Assembly (NCBI RefSeq): GCF_000092025.1
Contig: NC_003063.2
Location: 1,617,501 to 1,681,500, forward strand
Reading direction: 5' to 3'
Source of the DNA: Agrobacterium fabrum str. C58
GTDB lineage: Bacteria > Pseudomonadota > Alphaproteobacteria > Rhizobiales > Rhizobiaceae
DNA length: 64,000 bases
The translations under genes were made by a program, and so were the position numbers. This document shows, one piece after another, positions 43,727-52,718 of this stretch (position 1 is the stretch's first letter; each line of letters starts with the position of its first letter). The notes under the pieces were generated by a model. It did not search any database and had not been told where the DNA came from. It was given only the letters and a program-made list of their open reading frames with translations.

Positions 43727-44548
43727 TCAGGCCGTCTTGCGTGTTCCCACAGCAACCGCCAGCGTGATGGCGAGACAGAGCGTGGCCGAAAGCGAGCGGA
43801 ATGCGCCGAAATCGATTTCCGTCACCGTCAGTAGCGTTGCGCCGGATTTCCGGAGCGGATTGACCGCAGAATCGGAAAGCGCCACGACCGGGATGCCGTT
43901 GGCGCGGGCGTTTTCTGCCAGTTCCAGCGTCTCAGTGGAATAGGGGGAAAAGGTGATGGCGATCAGCGCATCGTCGCGGGAGATGGCGCTGATATTGCCG
44001 AGCCCGCCAACGGCGCTGTGCAAAACGGCCGGCACCTTCATCTTCTCGAAGGCATAGGCCAGATAGCTGGCAATGGGGAATGAGCGGCGCAGGCCCATAA
44101 TATGCACGGTGCGCGCCTTGGAGAGAGCCGAAACCGCCTCGTCCAGCTGCTTCGTATCGACTGATTTCAAAAGCATTTCGAGCGAAGAACGGCCGGCTTC
44201 GACAAATTCCGCCAGCAGGCCGGAGGCGCTTTCATCGCCCTTTTCACGCAGGTGATCGAGCCGGGTGGCATAATCCGGCCAGCCGCCGACATAGGATTCA
44301 CGAAACAGGCGCTGCATTTCCGAAAAGCCGGAAAAACCCATGATCTGGCAAAACCGCATAAAGGCCGAGGGCTGCACGCCGGCCCCTTCGGCCATTTCGG
44401 CGACGGTGGAAACAGCGATGCGATCCTGGTTGGAGGCGACATAATCGGCACATTGCCGCAACCGCTTCGGCAGGCCCTCCGCCACCTGGAGCAACCGCTC
44501 CTCAAAAGCCTTCACCGAATCTGGCGCCTCGATTGCCGTCATTGTCAT
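43727..44548 (-). CDS. iolR: RpiR-family regulator of inositol catabolism (IolR-like)
   Basis: A 273-residue repressor. The N-terminal RpiR helix-turn-helix covers about residues 20-80 (VSTVAEMAEGAGVQPSAFMRFCQIMGFSGFSEMQ). A C-terminal SIS sugar-phosphate-binding domain covers about 120-260 (VHIMGLRRSFPIASYLAYAF, AITFSPYSTETLELAENARANGIPVVALSD). Its place directly before iolCDEB in the same direction, and a perfect GGAA-N6-TTCC palindrome 38 bp before its own start, support the IolR assignment and autoregulation. The likely effector is a phosphorylated iol intermediate. Confidence 0.88.
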   Translation of the reverse strand: MTMTAIEAPDSVKAFEERLLQVAEGLPKRLRQCADYVASNQDRIAVSTVAEMAEGAGVQPSAFMRFCQIMGFSGFSEMQRLFRESYVGGWPDYATRLDHLREKGDESASGLLAEFVEAGRSSLEMLLKSVDTKQLDEAVSALSKARTVHIMGLRRSFPIASYLAYAFEKMKVPAVLHSAVGGLGNISAISRDDALIAITFSPYSTETLELAENARANGIPVVALSDSAVNPLRKSGATLLTVTEIDFGAFRSLSATLCLAITLAVAVGTRKTA

Positions 44549-44585
44549 TCCTTCGTGCAGACTGAAATCGTGTGCACTTTAGCCG

Positions 44586-44607
44586 CAATGGAATTTTTAT
44601 TCCATTG
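44586..44607. promoter_or_regulatory. IolR operator in front of the rpiR-type gene
   Basis: CAATGGAAT-TTTT-ATTCCATTG, perfect 9-bp arms, containing exactly GGAA-N6-TTCC. This is the motif proposed for IolR in S. meliloti. It is 38 bp before the regulator start. Confidence 0.8.
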
Positions 44608-44643
44608 GGTTTTTTGGAAGCCGACGAATGAGGGTGAGATGGT

Positions 44644-45360
44644 TCAGTGCAGCCCGCCAACCCCGAGATGGGTGTCGATGATACCAGGGTTCTCCGCAAG
44701 CTCGCTCGATGGTCCTTCCCAGACGATGCGGCCGCGTTCCATGATGATGGCGTGGTCGGCAAAGTCTATGGCCATCTGGATGCGCTGTTCGATGAGAAGA
44801 ATGGTCATTTCGCCGGATTTCGCGAGTTTCGAGAAGGCCGCCATCAGTTCTTCGCAGATGACGGGGGCGAGGCCTTCGAGCGGTTCGTCGAGAAGCAGCA
44901 CGCGCGGCTGGCCGAGAATGGTGCGGGCGGTGGAAAGCATCTGCTGTTCGCCGCCAGAGAGTTGCGAGCCGAGGTTGCGGCGGCGCTCCTTCAGGCGCGG
45001 AAACAGGGTGTAGGCTTCCTCGATCGCGGATTTCGGACGGGTCTTGAGGCCGACGAAAAGGTTTTCCTCCACCGTGAGGGTGGGGAATACATCGCGGGTC
45101 TGCGGCACGTAACCGAGGCCGGCCTTGGCGCGGGCAGCACTCGGCAAAGCGGCGATGTCCTGTCCACCAATGCGGATATCGCCGGCAAAACGTTTCGTCT
45201 GGCCGGCCAGCGTGGCGAAGAGGCTGGTCTTGCCGACGCCGTTGCGGCCGAGCACGGCAAAACGCGAGCCCGATGGCACGGAGAGCGACAGGCCCTCGAT
45301 CACCCTTGTCGGGCCATAACCGGCGGTGAGGTTGGCGATTTCAAGCGGCGCTGCGGGCAT
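44644..45360 (-). CDS. livF: Branched-chain amino acid type ABC importer, ATPase LivF
   Basis: A 238-residue ATPase of the HAAT family. Walker A is GRNGVGKTSL, the Q-loop region is VPQTRDVFPTLTVEENL, the signature is QLSGGEQQMLSTART, Walker B is LLLDEPLEGLAP, and the switch is LLIEQRI. It starts at 45360, 20 bp inside livG; the open frame upstream of that is in livG. It is the last gene of a livKHMGF operon and lies 95 bp before the RpiR gene. The substrate could be branched-chain amino acids or, as often in rhizobia, amides, ureas or aromatic compounds. Confidence 0.93.
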   Translation of the reverse strand: MPAAPLEIANLTAGYGPTRVIEGLSLSVPSGSRFAVLGRNGVGKTSLFATLAGQTKRFAGDIRIGGQDIAALPSAARAKAGLGYVPQTRDVFPTLTVEENLFVGLKTRPKSAIEEAYTLFPRLKERRRNLGSQLSGGEQQMLSTARTILGQPRVLLLDEPLEGLAPVICEELMAAFSKLAKSGEMTILLIEQRIQMAIDFADHAIIMERGRIVWEGPSSELAENPGIIDTHLGVGGLH

Positions 45361-46105
45361 TGGCGTAACTTCCGAGATAAGCTTGGCGGACTTCCGCATT
45401 GCTGGTGACATCTTCAGGGGAGCCATCGAAGATGACGGCGCCGGCCGCCAGAACGACGACGCGTCTGGCGAAACGGAAGACCAGATCCATATCGTGCTCG
45501 ATCATCAGGATCGCGAGATCGGCCGGCAGCCGGTCTAGCGCCTGTTCGATGCGCGCCGTTTCCGTGGAAGGCACGCCGGCGGCCGGTTCGTCGAGCAGGA
45601 GGATTTTCGGGCGAAGCGCCATGGCAAGCGCGATCTCGATCAGCCGCTGCTGGCCGTAAGCGATTTCGCGCACCCTTGTTTCGGCAAGCGCCAGAAGACC
45701 GAGCGTGCCGAGAATGTCGCGGGCTTCGCTCATCACCGAGGGCATGGCGCGGTAACGGCCGAAAATCCGGCCGGTTTTGCCTTCGCGCTGGAGAATGGCG
45801 AGCGCCACATGTTCCTCGGGCGTCATGTCCTGAAACAGCCGGGTGACCTGGAAGGAACGCACGAGGCCGCGCTTCACCCGCTGGCTGGCGCTGAGGCTTG
45901 TCACGTCCTCCCCGGCGATGCGCACCGTGCCGGCTGAGGGTTTGATATTGCCGGTGACGAGATTGACGAAGGTCGTCTTGCCGGCGCCATTGGGGCCGAT
46001 CAGAACGGTGCGGTCTCCCGGCGAAAGCGACAGCGAGACATTGTTGGTGACGACAAGGCCGCCGAAATTCTTCTGCAGGGCAGAGACTTCGAAAATGGCG
46101 CTCAT
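45341..46105 (-). CDS. livG: Branched-chain amino acid type ABC importer, ATPase LivG
   Basis: A 254-residue ATPase. Walker A is GPNGAGKTTF, the LivG-type long insert RSFQVTRLFQDMTPEEHVALA is present, the signature is modified to REIAYGQQRLIEIALAMA, Walker B is LLLDEPAAGVPS, and the switch is LMIEHDM. The AYGQQR form in place of LSGGQ is normal for LivG. It overlaps livM by 4 bp and livF by 20 bp. Confidence 0.94.
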   Translation of the reverse strand: MSAIFEVSALQKNFGGLVVTNNVSLSLSPGDRTVLIGPNGAGKTTFVNLVTGNIKPSAGTVRIAGEDVTSLSASQRVKRGLVRSFQVTRLFQDMTPEEHVALAILQREGKTGRIFGRYRAMPSVMSEARDILGTLGLLALAETRVREIAYGQQRLIEIALAMALRPKILLLDEPAAGVPSTETARIEQALDRLPADLAILMIEHDMDLVFRFARRVVVLAAGAVIFDGSPEDVTSNAEVRQAYLGSYANARSAA

Positions 46106-47109
46106 TTGCGATCTCCCCGCAGGCGCCCGATGATCTGTTCACCCGCGCCGTAAAGCCCGCGCGGCGCGAAGAGTACGACGGCGATCAGCAGCAGGCCGAC
46201 AATGGTGAGCCAGTGGAACGGATTGGCCGCGGAAACGACATCCTCGAACCACATGAAGGTGACGGTGCCGATCAGCGCGCCGTAAAGCGAGCCCGCGCCG
46301 CCGAGAACCAGCATGACCAGCCCCTCGGCCGAAAGCGTGAAGCTGAGACTGTCGAGCCCGACGACCTGGGTGGAGATGGCGTTCAGCGCGCCGCCAATGC
46401 CGGCGACGATGCCTGATATCACGAACATCTTTAGAACCGTGCCATTGACGGAGCCGCCCATGGCTTGAATGCGGATGCTGTCCTGCTTGACGCCGCGGCA
46501 CAACATGCCGAAAGGCGAATTGACCACGACCCTGAGGGCGATGAAAACGAGGAGCAGCAGACAGACGCCGTAAACATAGGCGGTGCGGCCGAAAAGGTCG
46601 AATTCGAAGGTGCCGAACAGGGCGTCAGGAGACACGCCTGACAGACCGTCGCTGCCGCCTGTCCAGCCCGATGCCTTGTTGGCCGCCTCATGGAACAAAT
46701 GGATGACGGCGATGGAAAGCACCAGCTGCGGCAAGCCGTGGGCGCGCAGTAACACCGTGCCGGAAAGCAGCCCGGCCACACCGCCGCCTGCTGCGCCGAT
46801 TACGGTCATGAGAAGCGGGTCGGTGATCTCGAAATGGGCAGCGGCAATGCCGGCGGCATAAGCGCCCGCGCCGAAGAGTGCGGCATGGCCAAGCGTGGCG
46901 ACGCCGCAATAACCAGTGACGAGATCGATCGACAGCACGAGAAGCGCAATGGCGATGATGCGGGTCAGAAGCGCCAGATTATCCGGAAACAGGAAGTAGC
47001 CGATGATCGCGGCGGTGATGATGAGGAGCGGCCCCGCGAGCGTGCGCAGCGGCGAGCGCGCCTTCGGGATCTCTGCCGTTTCAGTCACGTCGTTCATGAG
47101 CACCGCCAT
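46102..47109 (-). CDS. livM: Branched-chain amino acid type ABC importer, permease LivM
   Basis: A 335-residue inner-membrane permease with about nine hydrophobic segments after a charged N-terminus. Family marks are DLVTGYCGVATLGHAALFGAGAYAAG near the N-terminus, the cytoplasmic NSPFGMLCRGVKQDSIRIQAMG loop that contacts the ATPases, and LVMLVLGGAGSLYGALIG. A second ATG at residue 5 is possible. It starts one base after the livH stop and overlaps livG by 4 bp. Confidence 0.94.
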   Translation of the reverse strand: MAVLMNDVTETAEIPKARSPLRTLAGPLLIITAAIIGYFLFPDNLALLTRIIAIALLVLSIDLVTGYCGVATLGHAALFGAGAYAAGIAAAHFEITDPLLMTVIGAAGGGVAGLLSGTVLLRAHGLPQLVLSIAVIHLFHEAANKASGWTGGSDGLSGVSPDALFGTFEFDLFGRTAYVYGVCLLLLVFIALRVVVNSPFGMLCRGVKQDSIRIQAMGGSVNGTVLKMFVISGIVAGIGGALNAISTQVVGLDSLSFTLSAEGLVMLVLGGAGSLYGALIGTVTFMWFEDVVSAANPFHWLTIVGLLLIAVVLFAPRGLYGAGEQIIGRLRGDRK

Positions 47110-47110
47110 C

Positions 47111-47974
47111 TCATTTCGCCCTTCCGAGAAGGCCGCGCGGGAACAAGGTGATGATCACGATGACCGCCAGATAAAAGAAGAACTCGCCATATTCCGGGGC
47201 GAGATACCGCCCGGTCGTATCGATCGCGCCGAGCAGCAGGCAGGCGATCAGCGCGCCGGGTATGGAGCCCGCGCCGCCGACCGAAACCACCACGAGGAAG
47301 GTGACCATGTAGCGCAGCGCGTAATAGGGTTCGACCGGCAGCAGTTCCGCGCCGATGACGCCGCCCATCGCGGCAAGGCCGACGGCGATGGCAAAGCTGA
47401 CGGCATAGATGATTTCCGTGCGCACGCCGAGTGCCGCCGCCATGGCGGCATTATCGACGGCGGCACGCAGCTTGATACCGAAGGCGGTCTTTTCGAAGGT
47501 GAACCACAGCGCGCCGGCCACGGCCAGCCCGCAGGCAATGGCGAAGATGCGATGGGTGGCGATGGTGCGGAAGCCGAGATCGGTGGGGCCGGCGAGCTGC
47601 TGCGGCAGAGGAATGGTCTTCAATGTGGGGCCGAAGACGTAATTGGCGATGCCGATGATGCAGAAGGTGATGCCGATGGTCATCAGCACCTGCGTCAGCT
47701 CTGGCGCGCCATAGATGCGGCGATAGAGGAAACGTTCGAGCGGTATGGCGATGACGATGGTGCCGACAATCGCAACGAGGATCGCCATCGCATAACCAAG
47801 GCCGAGGCCGTGGGCGGCATAAGACGCGAGATAACCGCCGATCATCGCGAACGCGCCGTGTGCCAGATTGACCACCCGCATCAGCCCCATTGTGACGGAA
47901 AGGCCGATGGAGATGATGAACAGGACCATGCCATAGGCAAGCGCATCGATGAGGATGCTGAAGACCGTCTGCAT
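47111..47974 (-). CDS. livH: Branched-chain amino acid type ABC importer, permease LivH
   Basis: A 287-residue inner-membrane permease with about eight helices. MGLMRVVNLAHGAFAMIGGYLA near the N-terminus, the ATPase-contact loop KTAFGIKLRAAVDNAAMAAALGV and VVVSVGGAGSIPGALIACLL are LivH hallmarks. I start it at 47974 (MQTVFSILIDALAYGMV); the frame upstream runs into the livK-livH gap. It follows livK by 90 bp. Confidence 0.94.
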   Translation of the reverse strand: MQTVFSILIDALAYGMVLFIISIGLSVTMGLMRVVNLAHGAFAMIGGYLASYAAHGLGLGYAMAILVAIVGTIVIAIPLERFLYRRIYGAPELTQVLMTIGITFCIIGIANYVFGPTLKTIPLPQQLAGPTDLGFRTIATHRIFAIACGLAVAGALWFTFEKTAFGIKLRAAVDNAAMAAALGVRTEIIYAVSFAIAVGLAAMGGVIGAELLPVEPYYALRYMVTFLVVVSVGGAGSIPGALIACLLLGAIDTTGRYLAPEYGEFFFYLAVIVIITLFPRGLLGRAK

Positions 47975-48064
47975 GCTGAAAAAACTCCTCCCGGTGCAGC
48001 GATGCCCATCCGGGCCGGAGACGGGCCGCTCTTGGCGGCCCGACAACGTCGTTAATGCTGCCTT

Positions 48065-49237
48065 TTATTTCGCGGCGGCGAGACCCGGATCACCCTGCTT
48101 TTCGAAGGTCTGGACTTCCTTGTTGTAATAGGTGCCGTCATCCGCTTTGGCCACTTCGCGCAGATATATGTTCTGCGTGATGTGACGGCTTTCCGGATCG
48201 ATGCTGACAGGGCCGCGCGGGCTTGTCCAGGATAGACCTTTCACCGCCTCGACTGCCTTTTCCGCATCCTGTTTGCCGCCGGTGGCCTCGATCATCTTGC
48301 TGATGACATACATGCCGTCGAAAGCGCTGACTGCGGGAAAGGACAGTTCCTTCGGATTGCCGATCGCCTTGGCGGCGGCCTCCACGAAGGTCTTGTTCTC
48401 AGGCGAATCATGCGAGACGGCGTAATGGAAGGTCGTCTGCATGCCGAGTGCGGCCTCGCCAAGCGCCGGCAGGTCGGATTCCTGGGTGAGGTCACCCGGA
48501 GCGAAGAGCTTGACGCCTGATGATTTCAGGCCGTTATCGTTGAAGGCCTTGACGAAACCGAGCGTGGTCGGGCCTGACGGCAGGAAGGCGAAAACCCCTT
48601 GAGCGCCGGAATCTTTCACCCGCTGCATGATGGGGCTGAAATCATTGGTTGAAAGCGGCATGCGGATGGTTTCCACCACCTCGCCGCCGGCGGCGGTAAA
48701 GGCCGCCTTGAAAGCGTTTTCGGCATCGACGCCCGGGCCGTAATCGCTGACCAGTGAAATGACCTTTTTCACGCCGCCATCAAAGGCCACCTTGGCTATC
48801 GGCGTAGAGGTCTGCCAGGTGGTGAAAGAGGTGCGCACCACATAGGGGCTCTTGGTCACGATGGCCGAGGTGGCGGCATTCATGACGACCATCGGCACAT
48901 TGCCCTGCTTCAAAAGCGGCGTGACGGCCATGGCATCAGGGGTGAAATAGAAGCCGGCGAGATATTGCACCCGTTCCTTCACCACCAGTTCCTGCGCCAG
49001 CGCCTTGGATTGCGCCGGATCGGCCTGCGGAACGTCACGATAGACGACCTCAACCGTGTCATTGCCGACCTTGTTGCCGTGAAGGGCAAACCAGGCGTCG
49101 ATACCGGCCTTGAAGTTCTTGCCCTGCAACGCAAACGGGCCAGAGAACGGACCGACCACGCCGACTTTGATGGTCTCGGCATAAGCAGCGGAACTGAAGC
49201 AGATGGCCACGATTGCGGCGGTGATCCGTAATTTCAT
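48065..49237 (-). CDS. livK: Branched-chain amino acid type ABC importer, periplasmic binding protein
   Basis: A 390-residue Peripla_BP_6 protein. The signal peptide MKLRITAAIVAICFSSAAYA ends in an AYA|E cleavage site; no lipobox is present. The mature part begins ETIKVGVVGPFSGPFALQGK, with two Rossmann-like lobes joined near YGPGVDAENAFKAAF. GGGAGGAAATCT precedes the ATG at 49237. It heads the livKHMGF operon. Sequence alone does not give the ligand. The divergent gene at 49577 is unrelated in type. Confidence 0.93.
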   Translation of the reverse strand: MKLRITAAIVAICFSSAAYAETIKVGVVGPFSGPFALQGKNFKAGIDAWFALHGNKVGNDTVEVVYRDVPQADPAQSKALAQELVVKERVQYLAGFYFTPDAMAVTPLLKQGNVPMVVMNAATSAIVTKSPYVVRTSFTTWQTSTPIAKVAFDGGVKKVISLVSDYGPGVDAENAFKAAFTAAGGEVVETIRMPLSTNDFSPIMQRVKDSGAQGVFAFLPSGPTTLGFVKAFNDNGLKSSGVKLFAPGDLTQESDLPALGEAALGMQTTFHYAVSHDSPENKTFVEAAAKAIGNPKELSFPAVSAFDGMYVISKMIEATGGKQDAEKAVEAVKGLSWTSPRGPVSIDPESRHITQNIYLREVAKADDGTYYNKEVQTFEKQGDPGLAAAK

Positions 49238-49576
49238 AGATTTCCTCCCAGTTGATCCGTGGCTCCCGTCCACCGATCCAGGCCGCCAGATTGATGATTA
49301 AGAATATCAAAGTAAAATGAAATAAGGGGGACGATAAATAACCTGACGGTTATCAATGAGCCCGCATTTCGCTCTACTGCTTACCGTTATGAGCGATAAG
49401 CGCCTATCCGGCCAGCCAAAAAAACACTGACGGTCTCGGCATCTCATGAGAACAGCTTCGGGCAAACTCGACGCGGGATAGTGCCGATGTGGAGACGAAA
49501 CCAATGCCTTAACCAGTTCTAAGGGGATTGTTCGTAGTCTCGCCAAGCATATTTTGGAACTTTATTTGGTGTCTTG
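49238..49576. promoter_or_regulatory. Intergenic region upstream of livK
   Basis: A 339-bp gap, more AT-rich than its surroundings, between divergent livK and the 124-residue protein gene. It holds one small hairpin, ATAACC-TGAC-GGTTAT at 49338-49353, and presumably both promoters. No known operator consensus was recognised. Confidence 0.4.
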
Positions 49577-49951
49577 ATGGGCGAATATCAGAATAAAGCT
49601 GTTGAGCTGATGCGCAATCGCGTCGGGGAAAGTACGCTCAACAACAGGATCGAGCGTCGCGAAGAATTCCTGCGCAAGGCGCTGACGCTCTATCACGCCA
49701 TGGGCGGAACAACGGAAGACCTGCAGGCAGCCGTGAAGGATGCCGTCTCCGCGCCGGCGCCCAGCATAGACGTGGCCGTCGGCGACGTCATGTACAAGCT
49801 TGCAGCAATCGGCCACGTTGCCGATATCGATATTATTCAGGCGGGTTACAACAAGCTCGACGCAGCCAACCTGCATATTCTCAGCAAGGGCAAGAAGCTG
49901 CTGCAGAAGCAGCGGGACCAGAAGCTCGCCACCACTGCGTCGGCAAAATAG
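49577..49951 (+). CDS. Unrecognised conserved-looking protein, 124 residues
   Basis: I do not recognise the family. The protein is helical and hydrophilic (MGEYQNKAVELMRNRVGEST...), with no signal peptide or membrane segment and a charged C-terminus (KGKKLLQKQRDQKL). Codon use and base composition match neighbouring genes, which supports a real gene. Size and helix pattern suggest a small cytoplasmic binding protein. The ATG at 49577 follows TTTGGTGTCTTG, without a good ribosome site; a TTG at 49574 is next to it. It stands alone between livK (divergent) and the AraC-type gene (convergent). Confidence 0.65.
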   Translation: MGEYQNKAVELMRNRVGESTLNNRIERREEFLRKALTLYHAMGGTTEDLQAAVKDAVSAPAPSIDVAVGDVMYKLAAIGHVADIDIIQAGYNKLDAANLHILSKGKKLLQKQRDQKLATTASAK

Positions 49952-50034
49952 GCGAACCGCCTCCGGTTCGGCGGCGGCCAATGCACCATATGCCCCACGC
50001 TAGCTGGAGCATATGGTCTTCACAGGTCATTGTT

Positions 50035-50859
50035 TCAGGCAATGACGGGTATCCAGATTTCCACGCTTCCCCGCCCGGTCTCAGGATTGAAGCGCTGGTC
50101 ATAACGTTCGAAATCGGGAGAGTCGGCGGTTTTCAGCCCGGCCTCGGGCAGCGCCTTGTTCCAGATCGTGTAGACCGTTCGGGGAAGATCCGAGATGTGG
50201 CCGTTATGGGTGAAGACCGCATAGGATTGCGCGGGCAACTCGATGTAATCCATGCCCGGGGTTTTCGTCAGCGCCTTGACGCCGGCGAGATAGGTGCAGT
50301 TGCCGGCTTCATCGGCGGCGCTGCACACTCCGTAGGCAGCCCCGGATACCACCTCCTCGACCTCACTTTCGCGCAGATTGAAGCGCTGCCAGAGGGCGGG
50401 AATGGTGCTGTTATTCTCCAGCGAGCACGGGGTGCTGAGACCCACAACCATAAAGGCGTCGGCACGGCGCATTTCCGGCGGCTGGACTTCGACGAACATG
50501 TCGTTTTTCATTTTTAATGGCTCCATGAGATCAAGGGACGAGGTTGATCGGGCCTTGCGAACAGTGCTCGGTAATGCATTGAAATAATTCGCAAAGGCTC
50601 GCGTGAACGCCTCATGGGACCCGTATCCCGCATCAAGCGCGGCGGTGAGGATGTCGCCATCGTGCCGCGCGATGGTATCCGCAGCCATGGAAAGACGGCG
50701 TGCGCGGACATAGGACATGATCGACAGGCCGGTGGAAAGCTGAAACAACCGGCACATGTGATGTGTGCTGATCGCGCAGCGATCGGACAGGACCGTCAAT
50801 GTCAGGTCCTTGTTGAGATCGGTTTCGATCTGCCAGATGAGCTTGTCGAGAGCGGGCAT
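50035..50859 (-). CDS. AraC-family regulator with GyrI-like effector domain (Rob/SoxS-Rob type)
   Basis: A 274-residue regulator. The N-terminal AraC double helix-turn-helix (residues about 8-105) has LTVLSDRCAISTHHMCRLFQ and ILTAALDAGYGSHEAFTRAF. The C-terminal GyrI-like/SOUL-type domain (about 120-274) has FMVVGLSTPCSLENNSTIPALWQRF and ends ETGRGSVEIWIPV. This order matches E. coli Rob and related sensors of drugs or amphipathic compounds. It lies 120 bp downstream of the M14 peptidase gene in the same direction and is probably separate. Its target genes are not evident. Confidence 0.9.
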   Translation of the reverse strand: MPALDKLIWQIETDLNKDLTLTVLSDRCAISTHHMCRLFQLSTGLSIMSYVRARRLSMAADTIARHDGDILTAALDAGYGSHEAFTRAFANYFNALPSTVRKARSTSSLDLMEPLKMKNDMFVEVQPPEMRRADAFMVVGLSTPCSLENNSTIPALWQRFNLRESEVEEVVSGAAYGVCSAADEAGNCTYLAGVKALTKTPGMDYIELPAQSYAVFTHNGHISDLPRTVYTIWNKALPEAGLKTADSPDFERYDQRFNPETGRGSVEIWIPVIA

Positions 50860-50979
50860 GGGGTCTCCTGTGGTTCACGTCCTTACCATGCAAAACCGCT
50901 CCGTTTCCTGCTTGATCGGGTTTGACTTGTTATCACCTTTTCCCGCCGCTTTTGTTCCCGTCGTTTCCGGCAGGCTCTA

Positions 50980-52713
50980 TCAGGCGACCTGTGGTGACAG
51001 GATTTCCTGCCAGGCATCATAGGCCGAGAGAACCGTTTCCATCTGCGCGGTGTGGCCGGTGATGAAATCGTCGCCATAGATTGTCTCATCGGGATATTCC
51101 GTGATCAGCGTCATCGGCACGGTGTGGCGGTCGTCCACGGACGACAGGCACGGAAAGCCGTTGATGATGCGGAAACCGGTTTCGCCGGCGTGGATTTCAT
51201 ACAGTTCGATCTGGCGGTTGTTGTAGTCGAGCAGGCCGGGAATCGCGCCAAGATGGCGGGTTACCTTGTCGAGCAGGGCTTCGGCCTGGCTTTCCCAGTC
51301 CGCATGGTGGCGGATGATGAGGAAGAAGCCCTTCGGCAACGTCCACATGGCAAAATTGCGCGGCACATAACCGGATAGAGGCCGGGTCCACTCGTGAGAG
51401 GGATAACCGTGCAGGTTCACATGCAGGTTGGCGCCACTGACTTCCTGCGCCTTGAAGCGGATTTCCTTTTCGTTCAGATGCGCGCCTGAATTTTCCGGCG
51501 TGCGGTATTCGAGGTCGTCGCCAAGAGCGGTGTAACGCGCCGCATGGTGCATATGACGCGGATTGTCGATGCGCAGCCGCTGGTGCAGGGCGTAGCCATC
51601 AGGGTTTTCCAGCGGCGAGATGGTGAAATGCGCGCCCTTGCGCTCAGCGAGTTTGCGGGCGGCACGGATGGCGCCGACGATGCCTGTCGTCTCGTTCGGG
51701 TGCTGGCCACCGCTCACCATCACGGCGGCATCGCTGCCGGCCACGTAACGGGCGGCAAGGATGCGGCCGGAACGGGAGCGGGCATCGAAGGCCTCGCCGC
51801 CGATCTGCGAAAGCAGCTTTGCGAGCTGGCCTGCGGCGACGGGCTCGCGGGCTTCATCGATCGGCTGCTCGCCGCCATCCAGGAAGGCGGTGGTGAGCGG
51901 GCGGGTCTCGATGTGGACGGAGATTTCACCTTCGCCTTTGACGATCTCGGGTACGATCTGGCCGGGTTTCAGGCCGCGGTCACCCAGCGGGCGGCCGGAT
52001 TTTTTCTGGAAGAATTCCAGCAGCGAGAAATAGAAATCCTCATGCAGCGCTTCGCGCAGGCTGATCACCTCGTCGCCGATGGGCAGGGCCATGTCTTCGG
52101 CAGGATGAGCGACGCGGATGTTCAGTTCTTCGAAATAGGGTTCTTCATCGCCCCAGCTATGGTCGGCGACGGCATGGATCGCCGCTTCGAAAAGCTGCTC
52201 GTAATCCGTCTCTAGCCGCTCGCCCGCCGCCTCGCCGGCAGGCCGGAACCAGCCGGTTGGCGAGACATTGGTTTCGCCGACGATATCGGTATGAACCCGG
52301 TTTGGGGCCAGAACCGTCAGGGTTTCCTGCTTGCCGTTACGGCTCAGCGTCACGTCATAATGGAAGGCGTCGTCGCCGCGGGCGATGAAATCGATCGTCG
52401 CATCGCCCACCAGAGCCGCCAGCGGATAGGCCTCCAGCCGGAAACGGTTGGCGGGCGCGTTCGCGTGCACGGGGTAGCGCACTTCGATGGCATCGATGCC
52501 ATCCAGATTGATCTCTTCCAGAAAGGTGAAGAGAAGCGGTTTATAGGCGCTGCGGATGCGGGCGCTGACGCCTTTTTTCTTCAGCCTCTCCTCGGCCTCG
52601 CGGCGGCTTTTGGCATCATCGAAAGTCCACGCCTCGAAAGACTGGCCGGGTGTGGCGCGAGCGAGAAGCGTATCCAGCGTGCGCTCGAAGGTCTGGTCGA
52701 AAATCTGGCTCAT
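50980..52713 (-). CDS. M14-family zinc carboxypeptidase, last gene of the dpp-type operon
   Basis: A 577-residue protein. The catalytic M14 carboxypeptidase domain lies in the C-terminal part (about 325-560): zinc ligands HPNE (SGGQHPNETTGI), the third ligand His in VNLHGYPSHEW, and the catalytic Glu region LITEYPDETIYG. The first 300 residues are an accessory domain of unclear family. No signal peptide is visible, so it should act in the cytoplasm on imported peptides. It lies 5 bp after dppC and is clearly part of the peptide-uptake operon. Substrate specificity is unknown. Confidence 0.87.
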   Translation of the reverse strand: MSQIFDQTFERTLDTLLARATPGQSFEAWTFDDAKSRREAEERLKKKGVSARIRSAYKPLLFTFLEEINLDGIDAIEVRYPVHANAPANRFRLEAYPLAALVGDATIDFIARGDDAFHYDVTLSRNGKQETLTVLAPNRVHTDIVGETNVSPTGWFRPAGEAAGERLETDYEQLFEAAIHAVADHSWGDEEPYFEELNIRVAHPAEDMALPIGDEVISLREALHEDFYFSLLEFFQKKSGRPLGDRGLKPGQIVPEIVKGEGEISVHIETRPLTTAFLDGGEQPIDEAREPVAAGQLAKLLSQIGGEAFDARSRSGRILAARYVAGSDAAVMVSGGQHPNETTGIVGAIRAARKLAERKGAHFTISPLENPDGYALHQRLRIDNPRHMHHAARYTALGDDLEYRTPENSGAHLNEKEIRFKAQEVSGANLHVNLHGYPSHEWTRPLSGYVPRNFAMWTLPKGFFLIIRHHADWESQAEALLDKVTRHLGAIPGLLDYNNRQIELYEIHAGETGFRIINGFPCLSSVDDRHTVPMTLITEYPDETIYGDDFITGHTAQMETVLSAYDAWQEILSPQVA

Positions 52714-52718
52714 CTGGG

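Noticed and set aside
44549..44643. Terminator between livF and the RpiR gene
   Set aside because: The hairpin there (44586-44607) has a TTTT loop and a GGGTTTTTT tail, but its stem is AT-rich and exactly matches an IolR operator, so it is annotated as an operator. A dual role is not excluded.
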